From Embiotoca jacksoni (lineage: Eukaryota; Chordata; Actinopteri; Embiotocidae), in contig JAKOON010000023.1 in assembly GCA_022577435.1 (NCBI GenBank), positions 1,176,501-1,240,500 on the forward strand: 64,000 nucleotides of DNA. The letters are read 5' to 3'. The notes beneath the pieces were generated by a model that worked only from the letters and a program-made list of their open reading frames with translations, made no database searches and was not told the origin of the DNA. Shown piece after piece: positions 49,510 to 63,500 of the stretch. Position 1 is the first letter of the stretch; every line of letters begins with the position of its first letter. Made by a program: the position numbers and the translations under genes.

Positions 49510-52500
49510 TTTACTAGAATGATATATGGGTGCAGCGAGACTGTTCTCCAGTGCCGGCACAATGCGGTAGAGATAGGTCTGGCAATGTGACACCAGTGTC
49601 CATGAATAAGTCGCAAATTTATGTCCACGATCATGTGTCAGTTCTGTTTTGGAGTGAATTTTCCCTTTAAATTCAGATGCAGTTCGCAGGTATGGAACAG
49701 ATGGCTCTCAGGCCGTTCCTGCATCTTAGTCTTATATTTACTAGTCTCTCTTTTGTTTATCTTGCGTTATCATGAATGTTTAATTTGTCTGTCTGTGCTA
49801 AGCACCACCAAGTTGAATGCACACCGAGAGGCTCTATGAATCCACAGACGCCTTACATTCAGGCTCTGAACTGTCGCTGCCTTTCTCTTTCTCAACTGAT
49901 TCGTTTAACTGATGATAACTCGAGAACAAAAGTGTGTTGGAGATACGTGAATAAAATTCAGTATCGCAACAGAATGTGTGTGCTTGTGCGTGTGTGAATA
50001 ATCTCAGTTTTTATGTCTCTTTTCTAAATGTGCAAAATTTTTAATTTGGAAACTAAGCTCGAGAATTGAATATTAATCTCTCTTTCTGTGCTCTGATATC
50101 TCACTATAGTTCTTCAGTTTGAGTGCTGTTTGCTTACAATTGCAGCATTTGCATTAAGAGCATCATTACACATATTTAGACGGATTGAAATAGTTGCAGT
50201 AATGGGACATAAAAAGCCCTACCATCTCATCATGACAGACCAGCCCATGAAGTTATCTTATTTAGATAGTGGAGCACAATTTATTTTTGAGTGCACGTTA
50301 TTAAAGAATAATCCGTGGCTTATCATTCATGTCATTTCAGCTCTTTATACCAAACACAGGCTTTCCACTACTCACATAAACTCGAGGACACTGAAATAAA
50401 GCATAACAGAAACTTGATCTTTCGGAGTCCTGCAGTCACAAAGTATAAATAGAGTGCAATTAACGTCACTGCTGCAGGGCAGTGGTAGACACAGGGCACT
50501 TACCCTGCTAATTTTAGGGATCTTTTGCCCTAGCTTCAACTCTGAAAATGGGAATACTGTAATGCTATACAGTCAGGCAGGTCGCATGGTGACTGGCAGA
50601 GACAGCACACAGACAACAGAGACTGCTTTATTCTGACAGGAAACAGACACAATATTAGATCCGCATTACTGGAAGCTCAACCAAAAGTCTTGACTATCCG
50701 CTAATTTGTTATGTTAATGTGAGTGGGAACAGGTGTCATGTCGGCAGAGTTAACTGAGAAACTCCAGCTGGTAAATGGTGGTTCAACTTCCTATACGTAA
50801 TCTAAGAGGTCTCATGTGACTAACTTGACATCTGACCGCTCTGAAAAAGGGTGATTAAATTATGGTATTTAGATAACACAATAGCAGAGGAAGTAGGCCT
50901 CCTTTATATAAAGAGATCAAAGGAAGCAACAACTGTTAATGTTGGAATAAATAAAAGAGAACTTGTCTGCTATAGGCTATTACATATAGACAAAGAAGTG
51001 GATATATTATGAAGTACAACCCCCTCAATTCATACTTTTCTTCCAGAATAATCTATACTTTCATTAAGTCAATTCGGCCAATGAAAGAGACTTGCCACAG
51101 AAATACTGACATAACTAAACAATGATTCATAAACCTTTTGTTCTCACACTCAAGCTCAAGTATATGCAACATCACATAGCAGGAACCTCCCACTAGATGT
51201 CACTAGCAACATAGAAAATCAGTCAGAGTGGAAGCCTTTGTCCCCATAAGACCATTTGAAATGCTCAAAAACTATCTCAGAAATGGTGGTGGTAGGTTTA
51301 TTTTTCTGTCTCTTAGAATAAGATTCTGATAATAACTTTTACCAAAGTATTCAGGGATGACTGTGTATTTGTAGTGTAAGATGAAAAAAAAATGTCGGAG
51401 GCAGAGTTGCTGATGCAGAGCCTTTTTGCAAAGTATTGCTTGGGGGTCAGCGAAAAGGTTAGAATAAAGCCTCCTTCATGTAGTCCTGTAGTCCTGAGGT
51501 GTCATGCCAGCCTCCAACACCATACTCCAACACCTCAGAATCTGCCCTCGTGGCGGTTTTTTTCCTTCACCGTTTTTTTTTCTTTTTGTCATGTTGTGTG
51601 ACCTAAATAGGATCAAATATCAAAAACAAAGACCAGTTTTAGTCTTTTGGCGTCGTTTAAGATCAAAAGAATAGGGCTTTGTTACCATTTTTACTTCTTT
51701 TTTTTAATTATTTTTATTGATGTTTGTAAGCAAAGTATTGCTAGATGTGAACAACATTACCAGAGTAAGATCTTATAATGACATATTGTACATAAACGGT
51801 TAAAAGGCCACACATATATGGACACATTCTCATTGTTGTCCATACTGTATGGTAGTGGTGGGACTTATTTTACTGGAAATTACAGTACAGTTGTCCTTTG
51901 TTGGAGAATTTGGCAGACATGTATCATGATGTTTTTGTTGTTGCAGTCAACATCCATTGCTATAATTTTAGTAAGGGTTTACTGATGACAAAGCAATATA
52001 TCCATATATATTCATTGCTACTTTGATCTTTTGCCAATATGATACAAACAAATCCAGACAAAATGTTTGGTCCACATTATGCAGCAGGAGACAACCAAGA
52101 TAAAAGTACATTTGGGACAGCACCTTCAGTTTACCTCGTTGAAAGATTATTGATTTATTTATGTAAATTAGTCCACCCTAATTGATATAAATGGAGGGGA
52201 CAAAATATATAAACACCTTTTGTATAATAGAGCACATTTCAACAGATCTACTGCAAAATAACGCCCAAAATAACTATGTAGTTAAATCAACTGCTTCAAC
52301 ATAAACTGAACATTATAAACGTAATGAATTTATTGCAGAGCTAGACTGCATTTGTTTTAACTAAGTGTACTTAATAAACTGGTCACTAAGTGCATCTCCC
52401 GGACAATAAACAGTAAAGTTATATTAAGTCCTGGCCTCTATTGTCCTCAGATATTATTGCATTATTTACCCCACGTGGCATTATTTCCATAATATCCCAC

Positions 52501-52900
52501 CATGAGTTGTGTTTGACAGTAGCCTACTATTTTAGAGAGTCCGGCTATAATTTAGTGTGGGAGTTCTGCTCTGTGGTAGCTGATATGTGACTCTGACTCT
52601 GTATTCATGCCAACAGCTATAATTAGACACTATATTATAGGGATCTACAGGGTTTCAAGGTGCTTATCTTCTTTTTAGCCCTTGGGGAATACAGTGGGGG
52701 GGAATCAGTCACCAATACACAACACCGCCCTACCTCAGCACCAGCCACCTCTTTTGCACCAGTCAGCGGTCCAGCGAGAGCTTGGAGGAGGTGGGGTGGA
52801 TGTGGAGTGGTAATGGGGGTAATAGGGGTGATGGGGGATACGGTTGCTATTGGAGATCTTGCCTGCATCACGTCATGTGTAGGGGGGAGGGGGAGAGCTC
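49510..52900. other. Gap right of fem1a
   Basis: AT-rich sequence. No exon chain, RNA gene or bounded transposon was recognised. A T-rich stretch with TTTTATTGATGTTTGTAAGC at 51,710 could be a retroelement end but nothing confirms it. Confidence 0.5.
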
Positions 52901-52909
52901 CGGTGTATG

Positions 52910-53300
52910 CCTGATAGAGAGAGAGTGGGAGAGGAAGAGATAGAGATAGAGCGGGGAGGGGGAGGGAAGGAGGAGGGCATTAAGGAAGAAGACAGGGAGT
53001 ATCAATGACATCAACCAGCAGTAGCTGAGGCCGCCCGACGAGAAATGCTCTCCCGACAAAAGGGCTGAGGAGCAGCCGTGACCCGCTCCGCCCCAAGAGC
53101 TTCGGTCGACAGCCTGGACGTTGGGGGAAACGCCGGCGATGCGTGCATGCATCCTCCACAAAGGCAGACCTTCCTTTGAGTGGAGCTCTGCTGCCACTGG
53201 ATTACATTTATCCTTGCTGTTTCCAAGGAAGCTTCCAGCTGCAAAGCCACCCACATGAATCTACCATACAGTAAAGAAGACGGAGCACTTCCTACCAAGG
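52910..53300 (+). promoter_or_regulatory. Possible promoter and first exon of an unidentified gene
   Basis: A GA-rich block (52,911-52,990) is followed by a GC/CpG-rich segment (53,025-53,150), then a short frame ATGAATCTACCATACAGTAA onward (MNLPYSKEDGALPTK from 53,254) that ends at a good donor AAG/GTAAAC (53,300). CpG-rich sequence continues to about 53,660. This looks like a leader exon with a long following intron, so the next exons would be beyond or late in the window. In human the FEM1A neighbourhood includes PTPRS, whose first introns are long, but nothing in the sequence identifies the gene. Confidence 0.35.
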
Positions 53301-56300
53301 TAAACCAATAACCAATATTATTGGGGGTTTTTCACAGTTCACGTTTGCAGCCGTGCACCCCACCCAGACTGGTCATTTTCACTTGTCGTGTAGCGCTCGG
53401 AAACTAACGAGGTGGTAGATCCCAGCCGCGGTGAAATTTCAGTCTTTCTCCGGGGCCGGGAGTCTCCTCCGCGTTATTTCGCTGTCATTACAGCATCACT
53501 TGAGACTTTGTCCCAAACGTGTAGGTGAAAAGCAGACCGCGGGGTTGTGCAGATCAGGCTGGTTGGCATTATGCTGTGAGTGCGCGTCCCCCTTCATCCC
53601 CTCCTTATTGTTGGCTGGGCAGCATGAGGGACCCGGGCAGACTGGCACAGCCTTTGTTCCTCATCCACTCTCATTGAAAGTGGCTTTTTAACCCCTTTCT
53701 AGGTATGGGTCTGATTTTGAGTCAGATCATGTCTAAAAAATAATATATATATATAGACACTAACATTGTTCAACAAAATTATGAAAAATAAAACATGCAT
53801 CCTATAGATTTGAGACAGACATTTAAAAAAGAAAAGAAAGAAGAGGAGTCATTAAAGTCTAAGTCCAGTTACCTTTGCATAAATATTTCAGTAATGCCAC
53901 AGAAAAGTGAAAATCCCATTATGATAATGTCACTCAACACTTTTGAGGAGGCAATCACAGACACATTAGGAATCCATATGGGCCATTATACTAATATTAG
54001 AATGATTTTTTTTTTTTTGGTATGGAATAAGGGACCAGGTGGCAAAGCGGATGGACTTATTTAGTACTGTTTTCTAGACAATAGAGTGGCTGCTGCATCT
54101 GCTACTCTCAGGCATTATTTTTAAACAAGCCCATCTGCACACACAGTATAGGCAGTGTTTTTAGTCCATAGACCTCTCGTATGTCTACAATTATACGCAG
54201 AAGGATTTGCTGTTAACAGAGCCACTCACGCGTACAGGAAGAGTGTAATTTAATGATACATCGATTCATTCTGACACATTTTCCGAGGGCTATTGCTTGT
54301 TTGGGATTTAATCATGTGAACTCCAGATGCCTGTTTAGGTTTTCTGTATTTCCGCTGTGTGGCCTCTGTAAACTGGAAAATTGCAGTGCCGTGGTTAATC
54401 CGAGGAAGGTCTTCCTCTTCACCCACAGATGGGAAATTTTCCCCCGGGCACCGTGCGTTTGCTGGTTATTGTTCCAGACCATTTCCACATCCCTAATTAT
54501 TTTAATCAGTCATTTTTACGCATGGGTTCCTCTCTTTAGTAGATGGCCCGATCCCCCCCCCTCCCCCTTTCCAGCTTCAATCATTTTCTAAGAAGAATAC
54601 ACAAGGTGCTCCACCTCTATGAGAGGACCAGAGATCTAGATATTTGCATTGTTTTGAAAGGGAAGAGTCATGTGGGAGCAGAATAATTGAACTGGCAAAT
54701 TTCCTCTCTGTGTCCGCTGGAAGCAGATCATATATTCTCTTCCAAGAGTCGAGGGATGCCGGGCCCCACAGGTATCCATCTAGGCACTGTTAGGGGCAGT
54801 AGCTTATGAAATCAGTGATGGCATGTACTCTTTAAATATCATTTCACAGGGTTCAACTATAGGCCTCAATGGTCCCTCCAAATATACACCACTGCGAGAT
54901 CCATCCAGACTTCAATATGCCGGATGACATGTGCTCCCAGTGGAGCAGCTTTGGTTTCACGTCAAAAGCCTCATTGAAGTCTTATTCCCAGTTTCTCGCA
55001 GCAGCATTACCCTAACAGCGCTCTTTTTTTTTTTTTTCCCCTTTTTGCTACATGTTGTGCCCGTCCTGGCTTTTTGTCAGAATCTCTGTGTAAACTCACC
55101 ATTTGCTTTGCTTTGCACCAGTCAGCTGGAAGGAAGGAAAACATCAAGGCATGCAACTTTGATGCTGTGAGCGTAGCCACCTGTATTACAAGCAGACAGA
55201 AACTTTGTTGTTGTCTCGGCATTGATATTAATTGACCTTTTCAAAGCCATCCAAAAAGTGAGCTTTTGTCGGCTCCGCTTCTCTTCTTGTTTATTCGAAG
55301 CTTGCTGAAACCACTGCATACAGCATGCAAAATGAAGCCCACAGGGCTGGGCAACATCGTTGCAATTATTTGACCAATAATGAGAACAATACTTTTACAT
55401 TATTAGAATATATATCTATTGATATGCAAGATTTATAGAAAATCATATTTAACCCCATTAGTCCCCAAATTATTATTTTTTTCTGATTATAAAGTCAACA
55501 GCATAACACCCTTCGTCTAGCAGAGCCCTGATTCAGATAAGAAAAACAGACCATGAATGGGAAAAAAAAAGACCAAAAGAGAAGAGATCCCTCCTCCGGG
55601 ATGAATAATAAAATTGTGTTTTTTTATGTCTTAATTTAACCTTTGTTGAACCAGGGAGTTTCTTGAGATACATTATCTCTAGTATAACTGAGCATTAAGT
55701 CAGCATTTCATATTGTGATACGATCGCCCCACTCACATTTGTTTTACAAAATTGTGGTGACTAAATAAGATTTCTGGGCAGATATTCTGCATAATTGTTA
55801 AAGCGAGGTAGTCAAGTTCTCTAAGAGTTTTGAGTGATGTAATGTACTCCAAATTGCATTACACTAAACATAAATTTGATCCCATTCTGTGAGATTTTAT
55901 ATACATTAACACTAACGATGTGTACTGGTTTTGAAAAAGAGACTCCCATGATATTTTGATATTGATCTCAACCATAATGACCAGCCAATTAGGTTATTGA
56001 GAAGTCATGTATAGTAGTCACATGCAACACACCAGTCAGTTAGCAGCAATCACATACTGTATGACACATTGTTCCACATATGGAATTAATCATCACATCT
56101 GATGAAAGATGATATTTGTGGGCATCGAGAGATATTCATTGAATTTGACAAACATTTGCACAAGAATTACGTTTACTATTTGTTTGAAATTGATAATATA
56201 GTTCTGTAAAAATGTAACACCACATGATCATATGACCTTGATGCTAATTAACTGATGATGAGTCAATTATCATTCTATTGAATACACATATTGCCATTAT

Positions 56301-57809
56301 TCTTGCAATTACCAAAACAGTCTTTTCATACCAAAAAACTGCAACTTTATAAAAATAATAATAAAAGATATGCAATAGATAAATGTAAAAGTTACCTATG
56401 TTCTCCTAATTATCTATGTTAATTGCATAAACAATGAGTAAATAAGTAATTTATATTTACATAAACAAGTGTTAGAAATCCACTATACCTGGTGGAAGAT
56501 GTATTGTAGCCTGCTTATGCAGCGATGCACCGTAGTGGTTTTTTTTTTTAGAATCTCTCCAGTGATCCAGACCCTTAATTATCCTTTTTTTTTTCAATCA
56601 AGAGGTCATTCGTAATTATGTGTGTGTGTGTGTTTACCATGTGTCTGTGTTTCTGTGCGAGCATATGAGTGAAGGCTAAGAGATACGCTGTGACTTGACT
56701 GATGCCCTTCTCCAGATGAATCAGAGATTTTGATGTGTCAGCAGGGATGAATAATGCACACTGCTCCAGTACCTCTCTTCTCTTCCTCTCTTCTCCACCT
56801 CTTGTCTTCAGTCGTTCGCCTCTCTTTTCATCACAACTGCCACATCTGAAGACATCTTCACCTTCCTCCCCACCCATCCCCCTCCTCCTCCTCTCCTCCC
56901 CTCCTGCAGAGGAGGACTGCATGTTGCTGCCGTCTCGCTGTCCTTTGGTCAACCCTCCCTTCTGTTTCAGCAGCGACCTCATTCCTCTCGTCAGACAGAA
57001 GTCTCTTTGGACATTTTTGCACATTGCATGATGACACACATGTTTTCTGAGCTTCTACCTTCTGCCGACATTTGCTCTGAAAACGGCCAAATGTGTTGAT
57101 GTACACAGCTCATTATCCAATCATGAGAGGGGGAAGTGCAGCCGTTGACATGGTTTGACAGTTACATCCCTGACTGACAGCAGTCATTAGGAGGGTAGTG
57201 CTAACTGACAAGATGGCTGATAAAGCAGAAGACAAACTGACTAATCAGAACTCGGAGAAAGCGAAAGCAGCATTTGCTTTGAAGTGTACAGTTAGCCGCC
57301 AATAAATGTTCAATCGGCAGAATATTCTATGCACCTTGCTTCAAGCACTTGACAAGTCCTCAGGAGTATTGTCAAGTCTCGAAGTGCGAGGCTCCTCTTC
57401 GGTACATGTGAAGGATAAAGGTCTGAATGAATTCGTTTGGGCTGCAATTACGCCCCAAAAATATTAAGATCTTGCGAAACATAAAATAATATAGCTTAAT
57501 TAGTGAAATGGAGCCATACAAATTCTAAAGCAGGTAGCAAAACTGTATTTGTGTGACTGTCATGTACAGAAAACCTTCTCTAACCATTATAACATATGTT
57601 ACACATTGTGTGGCAAAGGACAGGATATAATTAGATGAGCTAAGGTTTCATAGCCCTGTGTGTGAATATGTTTCACTTTTTAGATGTCAGTAAACAAGTA
57701 TTGGACAGACACCCATAACATTAGGTAGAGACAGCCAAGGTGCCCAAAAGATGAATCCTGCTGACTTTAGTGGTCTTCTGATTTTGTTATTGAGTCGTTT
57801 GTGGTTTCA

Positions 57810-58150
57810 GTAAATGTTTCAAAAACTATTAGATTGCCATTAAATATTGTGCACAAATTCACGTCATCCTCAAGATTTACTGTCTAACTTTGATGATACC
57901 TAATGTTTCATCTAGTAGCATCATCTGGACAAAATGTAAATTTGTCTAATGCCTTGGTTTATGAAATGCATCCCCATCAGCCTCAGTTACATTGGGCTAT
58001 GCTATGTTTAAAACTATTTAGCAAACTAAAATAGTACGCATAGCTAGCAACACACCTTCATCAGCAGGTGTTTCAGTCTGTTATCGTTGTCACTATGAGC
58101 GTGTTAGCATGCTGTCGTTAACATTCAACTCAAAGCGCTGCTGTTAAAGT
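57810..58150 (-). repeat. Old fish interspersed repeat, copy 3
   Basis: Reverse-complemented it contains TTTGAGTTGAATGTTAACGA then CAGCATGCTAACACGCTCAT, the same theme as at 7.5 kb and 35.1 kb, and further on wording like that at 7.8-7.9 kb. Diverged and without clear ends. Confidence 0.45.
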
Positions 58151-58487
58151 ACAACTTCACGAGCAGCTTTTCACTTTTGTAAACTTAAAATGGTCCCAAC
58201 AATAGACCTGCCTCTGCCACCTACTATATCCAAACCAAGTGTTCCCTGTTGTAGTCGGCTCCACCGATCGAAGAAAAGGAAAGGTTTGGCATGCCTCCAT
58301 ATGCCAGAACATCTTTATTGCATCAGTGAAACAGCTTTGCTACTTTAAAAAACATTTACGATGCAGGACGGAATAGGGACGACGTCCAGGAAACGTATGG
58401 CTCCGTTCCATCATCACAACTCACTGAGAGAAAACTTAAAAGCTAGAAGATTCACTTCCCTTTGGGGTCAGCAGAAGCATTGTGCAT

Positions 58488-58490
58488 TGT

Positions 58491-58567
<77 letters not shown>
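58488..58567. repeat. (TG)n microsatellite
   Basis: About 39 TG units with one TTTG interruption near the left end. Cys-Val or Thr-His open frames on it are artefacts. Confidence 0.97.
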
Positions 58568-58568
<1 letters not shown>

Positions 58569-59935
58569 ATGCAGGTGCAGGTGCAGGTGGTGGGACTGGT
58601 TGACATGGCTCCTGAATGCAGGCCCACATTTGTTTGTGGCATTTCATGATTACTCTGTCTCCACAGCGTCGAAGAATGCCAGTTTGGATGAAGTATTTGC
58701 TTGATGGAGGGAGAGTAATGGCTAGTCATTGGTGGAAAGCATCCGTGCGCAAGTCTGTTACCCTTGACAAGCATTTCATCTCTTCACTTACCCAGCCACA
58801 CTCTCTGATTTCAGCATCGAGACAGAGGACAAATGCAGTTTTTCTACCCCATTACTCCGGTTTTCAATTCTATTCACAACTTTATCGTCCCTCAAGGAGA
58901 AATTCATTTGGCGTCACAAATCTCATCTCCATCAGGAAGTCATGCAATGGCTGGTTAGTGACAGAACTGCTAAGGCTGGCCGCCTGTGTGGCGTGTAAAT
59001 AGGCTTGTTCACCGCCATACGAAGTCAAAAAAATTAGCCCTGGTGTTGAATGTTAAATTCTTTAGATTAATAGTCACGTAAATTGGCAGCAATCAGATTT
59101 TTTTTTGGCTGTATCTTTGAGCTGTACATTGATCTTAAACACCAAGCAGAATGTAAAATGTATGTTAATGTTCAATAGCTGATCTCTGTGTTGTTGCAGA
59201 ACAATGTTGCAGTTGTGCATTAATGAGCTCTCAGTGGACAACATGTCATGTGACCATGCCAGACAGGTGATAGCATAGCAGCGCAAATACACAGGAGAGT
59301 GGGATCCTGGGTAAACACAACAACGTGTCTCCAGAAAATTAATCAGGATCTCCCAGAGGGACTGCATATCTTTTACATAAGCAAAGAATGAATAAAAAGT
59401 TGCTTCAAGATTGCAGCATACAAGGAAGCAGTGAATGAGACATGCAGGCCAGTGCTTGTAAAGCCATGTAGCGCTGTGCCAGGTGTGTGTTGGTAGTTGT
59501 GTGTTTGCAAACAATGATATTCTTTCCATAAATCAATAAGCGGATGATTTCATTTGAAGAATGTCTTTTACATTAACGACATCCCCATTGCATAATTGTG
59601 TTGATCAGCCAGTATGACGTTATTAAAACAGAGCTCTGTGTCTCTCAAGGCTGCTGTTATCACTCTGAAGACAAGCTTATCAAGAGGCCCTGAAATCTGC
59701 TTTACACAACCCAACTTTGTCTTCGATGTGTAGGGTTTTTCTAAACCGCTGAAACAGGGTGGCAAAAATGGCTGGCATGTCTCATTAATGAAGCACAACT
59801 GAAATATAATGATGGCCAAAATGATGATAATAACGTCCAGACAGATGAAGGTGTTCTCTGTTGTCAGGGAGCCTTAGTCCTGCTCCAGGAGAAGCTCACT
59901 AATTGACCGCGGTGTTTCTTTAGTGCGTGTTTCCT

Positions 59936-60036
<101 letters not shown>

Positions 60037-62847
60037 ATGGACTTGATCATTTATTCAAAATACATTTATGAATTGTGTTTTGGACTCGTAAAAAAAGCCA
60101 ATTGTGTGACTTACATTTAAATTAGGAATTGTCACTGTAATCAGACCAGTTACACAATGCTGCTTTTCTCATATGTCAGAGCTGTTTAACAATTAGGAAC
60201 GTACATGGAAGTGCATAACTATGTGGACATCAGTATGTATATACAGTTCTCTCCCCAGTTAGGATACGACTCTGTGCTGGCGTTGGATATGCTAATTGGA
60301 CAGTGAGTTGACAAGGGCTCAACCATCAGCCTGCGTAATGAGCCGCTACACAGAAGATCGGCTGCCTCTGAAGAAGAGCCAACAGAGAGAAAGAGAGAGA
60401 GAGGGGTTGCTGAAAGAACTTGCGAAATATGTTTGGGTGTTTGCGAGCTATGTCATCGTCTCACTTGAGTGAATGTAGCGTAGATGTGTTTTTATGTGGA
60501 CATGTTCTTCTGCTGTTGTCAGAAAAAAACAAAACTCCACCTGCATCTGAAAAATGACCATTTTTTTTTTAGACAAGAGACAGCCATGTTTTAGTCAGAT
60601 GACAATGCATTTTTGGCATTACCCTAAGGGATTTGAAAGAGGTTTATGAGCCTACAGGGTTGAAAAAAATCGACTGAGCTCATGGAGGAGCAAGTAATCC
60701 TTCAACTTATTTGAAAGCATGAAAATTGTCAAATTGAAGCTGCAAGGTTTCCACCCAGCTGTGACGTGTAGATCCCTTTTCAAGCCAAAATTTAGGACAC
60801 GTCAAAGTAAACAGGTTTGGCTGACTCAAATATCTTGACTTTGCTACCTGTTTTACAAAATATAAAGATGAAACAAAACACTGGGATGTTTGTGCAAATG
60901 AAATTTAGATCCAGCCCTCTGTTTTTAAGCAATATCTCAAGGATTAAAGAAAGTATCTTAGCTTTTTAATTCTTCTGTTATCCTACCATTATTTATTTTT
61001 AAAATTATTCTTTACTTTGAGCCAGTATAGCCACCATACACAGCAGAACACAGCTGGCACTACAACATAAATGATTAAAAGGACCAGTAGTTGTTAAATT
61101 ACAGGTCAGAAACAATTTGTATTTTTTATTTAATGTAATACAGTCTAATACCATGGCTGGATTTAACAGATATGTGCCATTAGTCTCCTTTTGTCATTTA
61201 AAGAAAATCTTAGATTTACTGGCTGTTCATTAATGCAGCACTGACTCTCTAACTTCCTGTTACCAAAATAGCTTCACTTAGCCAATAAACACTTTTTTAC
61301 TGCTCTGATGTCCTCCAATGCCATATATGTACTTTTATACCATTTGGTAATACATTTCCTGCTTAGCGAGATCCAGTCCATCTGTTGCCAGGCTCATCCG
61401 AGGTGGCCCATCCATTATGCGATGCCTCTTTTGAGTTGCGTTGGTCTGTCTCTGACCTTGGAGCCACTTTAAGATGCGTGGGTGTTCATTTGCCGCACTA
61501 TTGTTGGGCCACAGAAGCTTTTCTCTGTCCTAGACATGCAGAGATTGAGGTCAAAGGGAAAGTTAGTTTGGTTAGTGACGCTACTTTCTCCACCCTTCCC
61601 TTTGTCCCTCATCACGAATCCATGTGTTGTCTTGGCTCGGAAATGTAGTTGAGATGAACAAAAGAAGAAGCATGTCCAGATTTTTGAAACAGTGATTTGA
61701 TTTCTGAAAGGGTCATAAATAATGGTCATGCTGGTGTGTAATCTTACTGATATGCTTATGTGGAATGAGAAAGGCTGTTTGTGTCTTTTACTTCCTTCTG
61801 GGATTAGACAGAGTGGTCAGACACGGAGAATGACTGTAAATATGGCTGTAAATGAAGGCAATCAAAGTGTAGATTTCAGAAAAATTACCCTGTTGGCTGT
61901 AGTTCATCAGTTAATCAAACCGTGACCTCAAGCAAAACTCACACTCACAGCTAAAAAAAAGAAAAAGCCAGAAGATGTGGGTTCTAGATACAGTTTTTAA
62001 ATTCTGTTTTCTCATCATCCCATGAAAGTTATTTTTGGAGTTAGACATCATTATTTCATTATAATGAGAGAATCATGCTGGTTTTTTTTTTCAAAGATCA
62101 CATGATAAAGTACAAGCAAAGTCCCACTCGAGACGCAGACATATGAAAGCAGTCTTACAGTGAACCCACAGTCCACAAATGAGTACCTGCATATAGTCAC
62201 ATCAAAAAATGTGCAGATGCAGATCTTTACAATAAACTTTCAATTCCAGCAGACTGTCAAATGCAGAAATAAAGTTAGCACAGACCTGCTTATAACCCAG
62301 AAACCTAAAAAAATAAAATAAAAGATAAATGTTTTAACGCATGTTTAGATGTCATCATACCATCATTCTATTCCCTCTAGTAATCCAACCAAAAATGAAA
62401 ACAAAAATATTAGGTGAGCTCAAATAAACCAACGGATTATTTCGTCATGATTTTTTATGCATTGATTTAATCTTAAATCCCTCTATTGTTAGGCTGACCA
62501 GGTCAAGACAGCCGCATAAACAGTTGAAAAAAACAAAACAAAAAAAACTATTCAAATTTAAAAACTAATAAAGTAACTGAAGTGAGTTTAAGAGAAGGCC
62601 AAAGACAGGCACGATGAAGAATGGAGGAATTTACAAGAAAATACTATTCTGTTAATGTCATTCAGTTATTTTCATTATGAATGAAGCTGTTATTTTCAGT
62701 TTAATTAATGATTTAGTGTGTAATTAGTATTTTCATTCATAGTTTAGTTTAGTAATTAGTTAAAAATGCAAATCACAATTAACCGGAGCTCAGAGGGATG
62801 TTTTGAAAAAAAAAAATTCGGACCAACAAATAACCCATAAAATTAAT

Positions 62848-62882
62848 CAATTTAATGTGACATGAATTGTCACATTAAATTG
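62848..62882. repeat. Perfect inverted repeat (hairpin)
   Basis: Arms CAATTTAATGTGACA (62,848-62,862) and TGTCACATTAAATTG (62,868-62,882) are perfectly complementary over 15 bases with a five-base spacer TGAAT. No transposon ends or RNA gene features surround it. Confidence 0.9.
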
Positions 62883-63453
62883 TCACTTAGTCAAGTTAAA
62901 GAATTACAGTAATAAGGGTAATACTTGAATGAATGGATGATTGAACAGTCAGAGCCCATGTCAGTGACCACATGTTTTGATCGATTCATTGTTCTTTTTA
63001 GTTACTGCTTGAAATAGAAATAATAAATCATTACATATATGGGCTTTCCTTCCATGCCTACAGATTTGGTAGGCTGTCTCCATGAGTCATATTTGCTCTC
63101 AGAAGCAATTTGAAACTCCAACAGCAACCTTATTTACAGCTTCAGACCAGTGATGAAAATGGTTGCTATCGCTGTTTTGTCAATATTTCCCTTGATCACG
63201 CTGTTTGGCGGAATGTCGTGTGGGGCATCCACAGTCTTAATTTCAGCATCCTGAAATTTTAAGATTTAGCTGAAGCATCCACGTCTCCAGATTCATTTGT
63301 ATTCAGGGCAAAGAATCGCAGTATTTGAGTGACAGGTGAGTTTTCTTGTTAGAGAGGAGCCTCAGATATTTTATTTCCACTGCTAAAAATGTAACCGGGG
63401 CGGTGTAGCTCATGCCTGCAGTAAGCCGTGCTTCATCCTGTGCTTTTGATCCT

Positions 63454-63455
<2 letters not shown>

Positions 63456-63496
<41 letters not shown>
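63456..63496. repeat. (GT)n microsatellite
   Basis: About 20 GT units followed by GTGCGTGCGTG variants. Confidence 0.95.

Positions 63497-63500
<4 letters not shown>

Noticed and set aside
57770..57800. Possible miR-7 precursor near fem1a
   Set aside because: In human a miR-7 locus lies near FEM1A, so I searched. GGTCTTCTGATTTTGTTATT lacks the miR-7 seed GGAAGACTAGTG, and no foldback was seen.
58361..58774. Cys-Val and Thr-His repeat proteins
   Set aside because: Translations of the TG microsatellite on either strand; the same applies near 19.0, 19.9, 37.4, 60.0 and 63.5 kb.
63390..63430. tRNA-like GGCGGTGTAGCTCA
   Set aside because: Resembles a D-arm start, but no anticodon or T arm follows.
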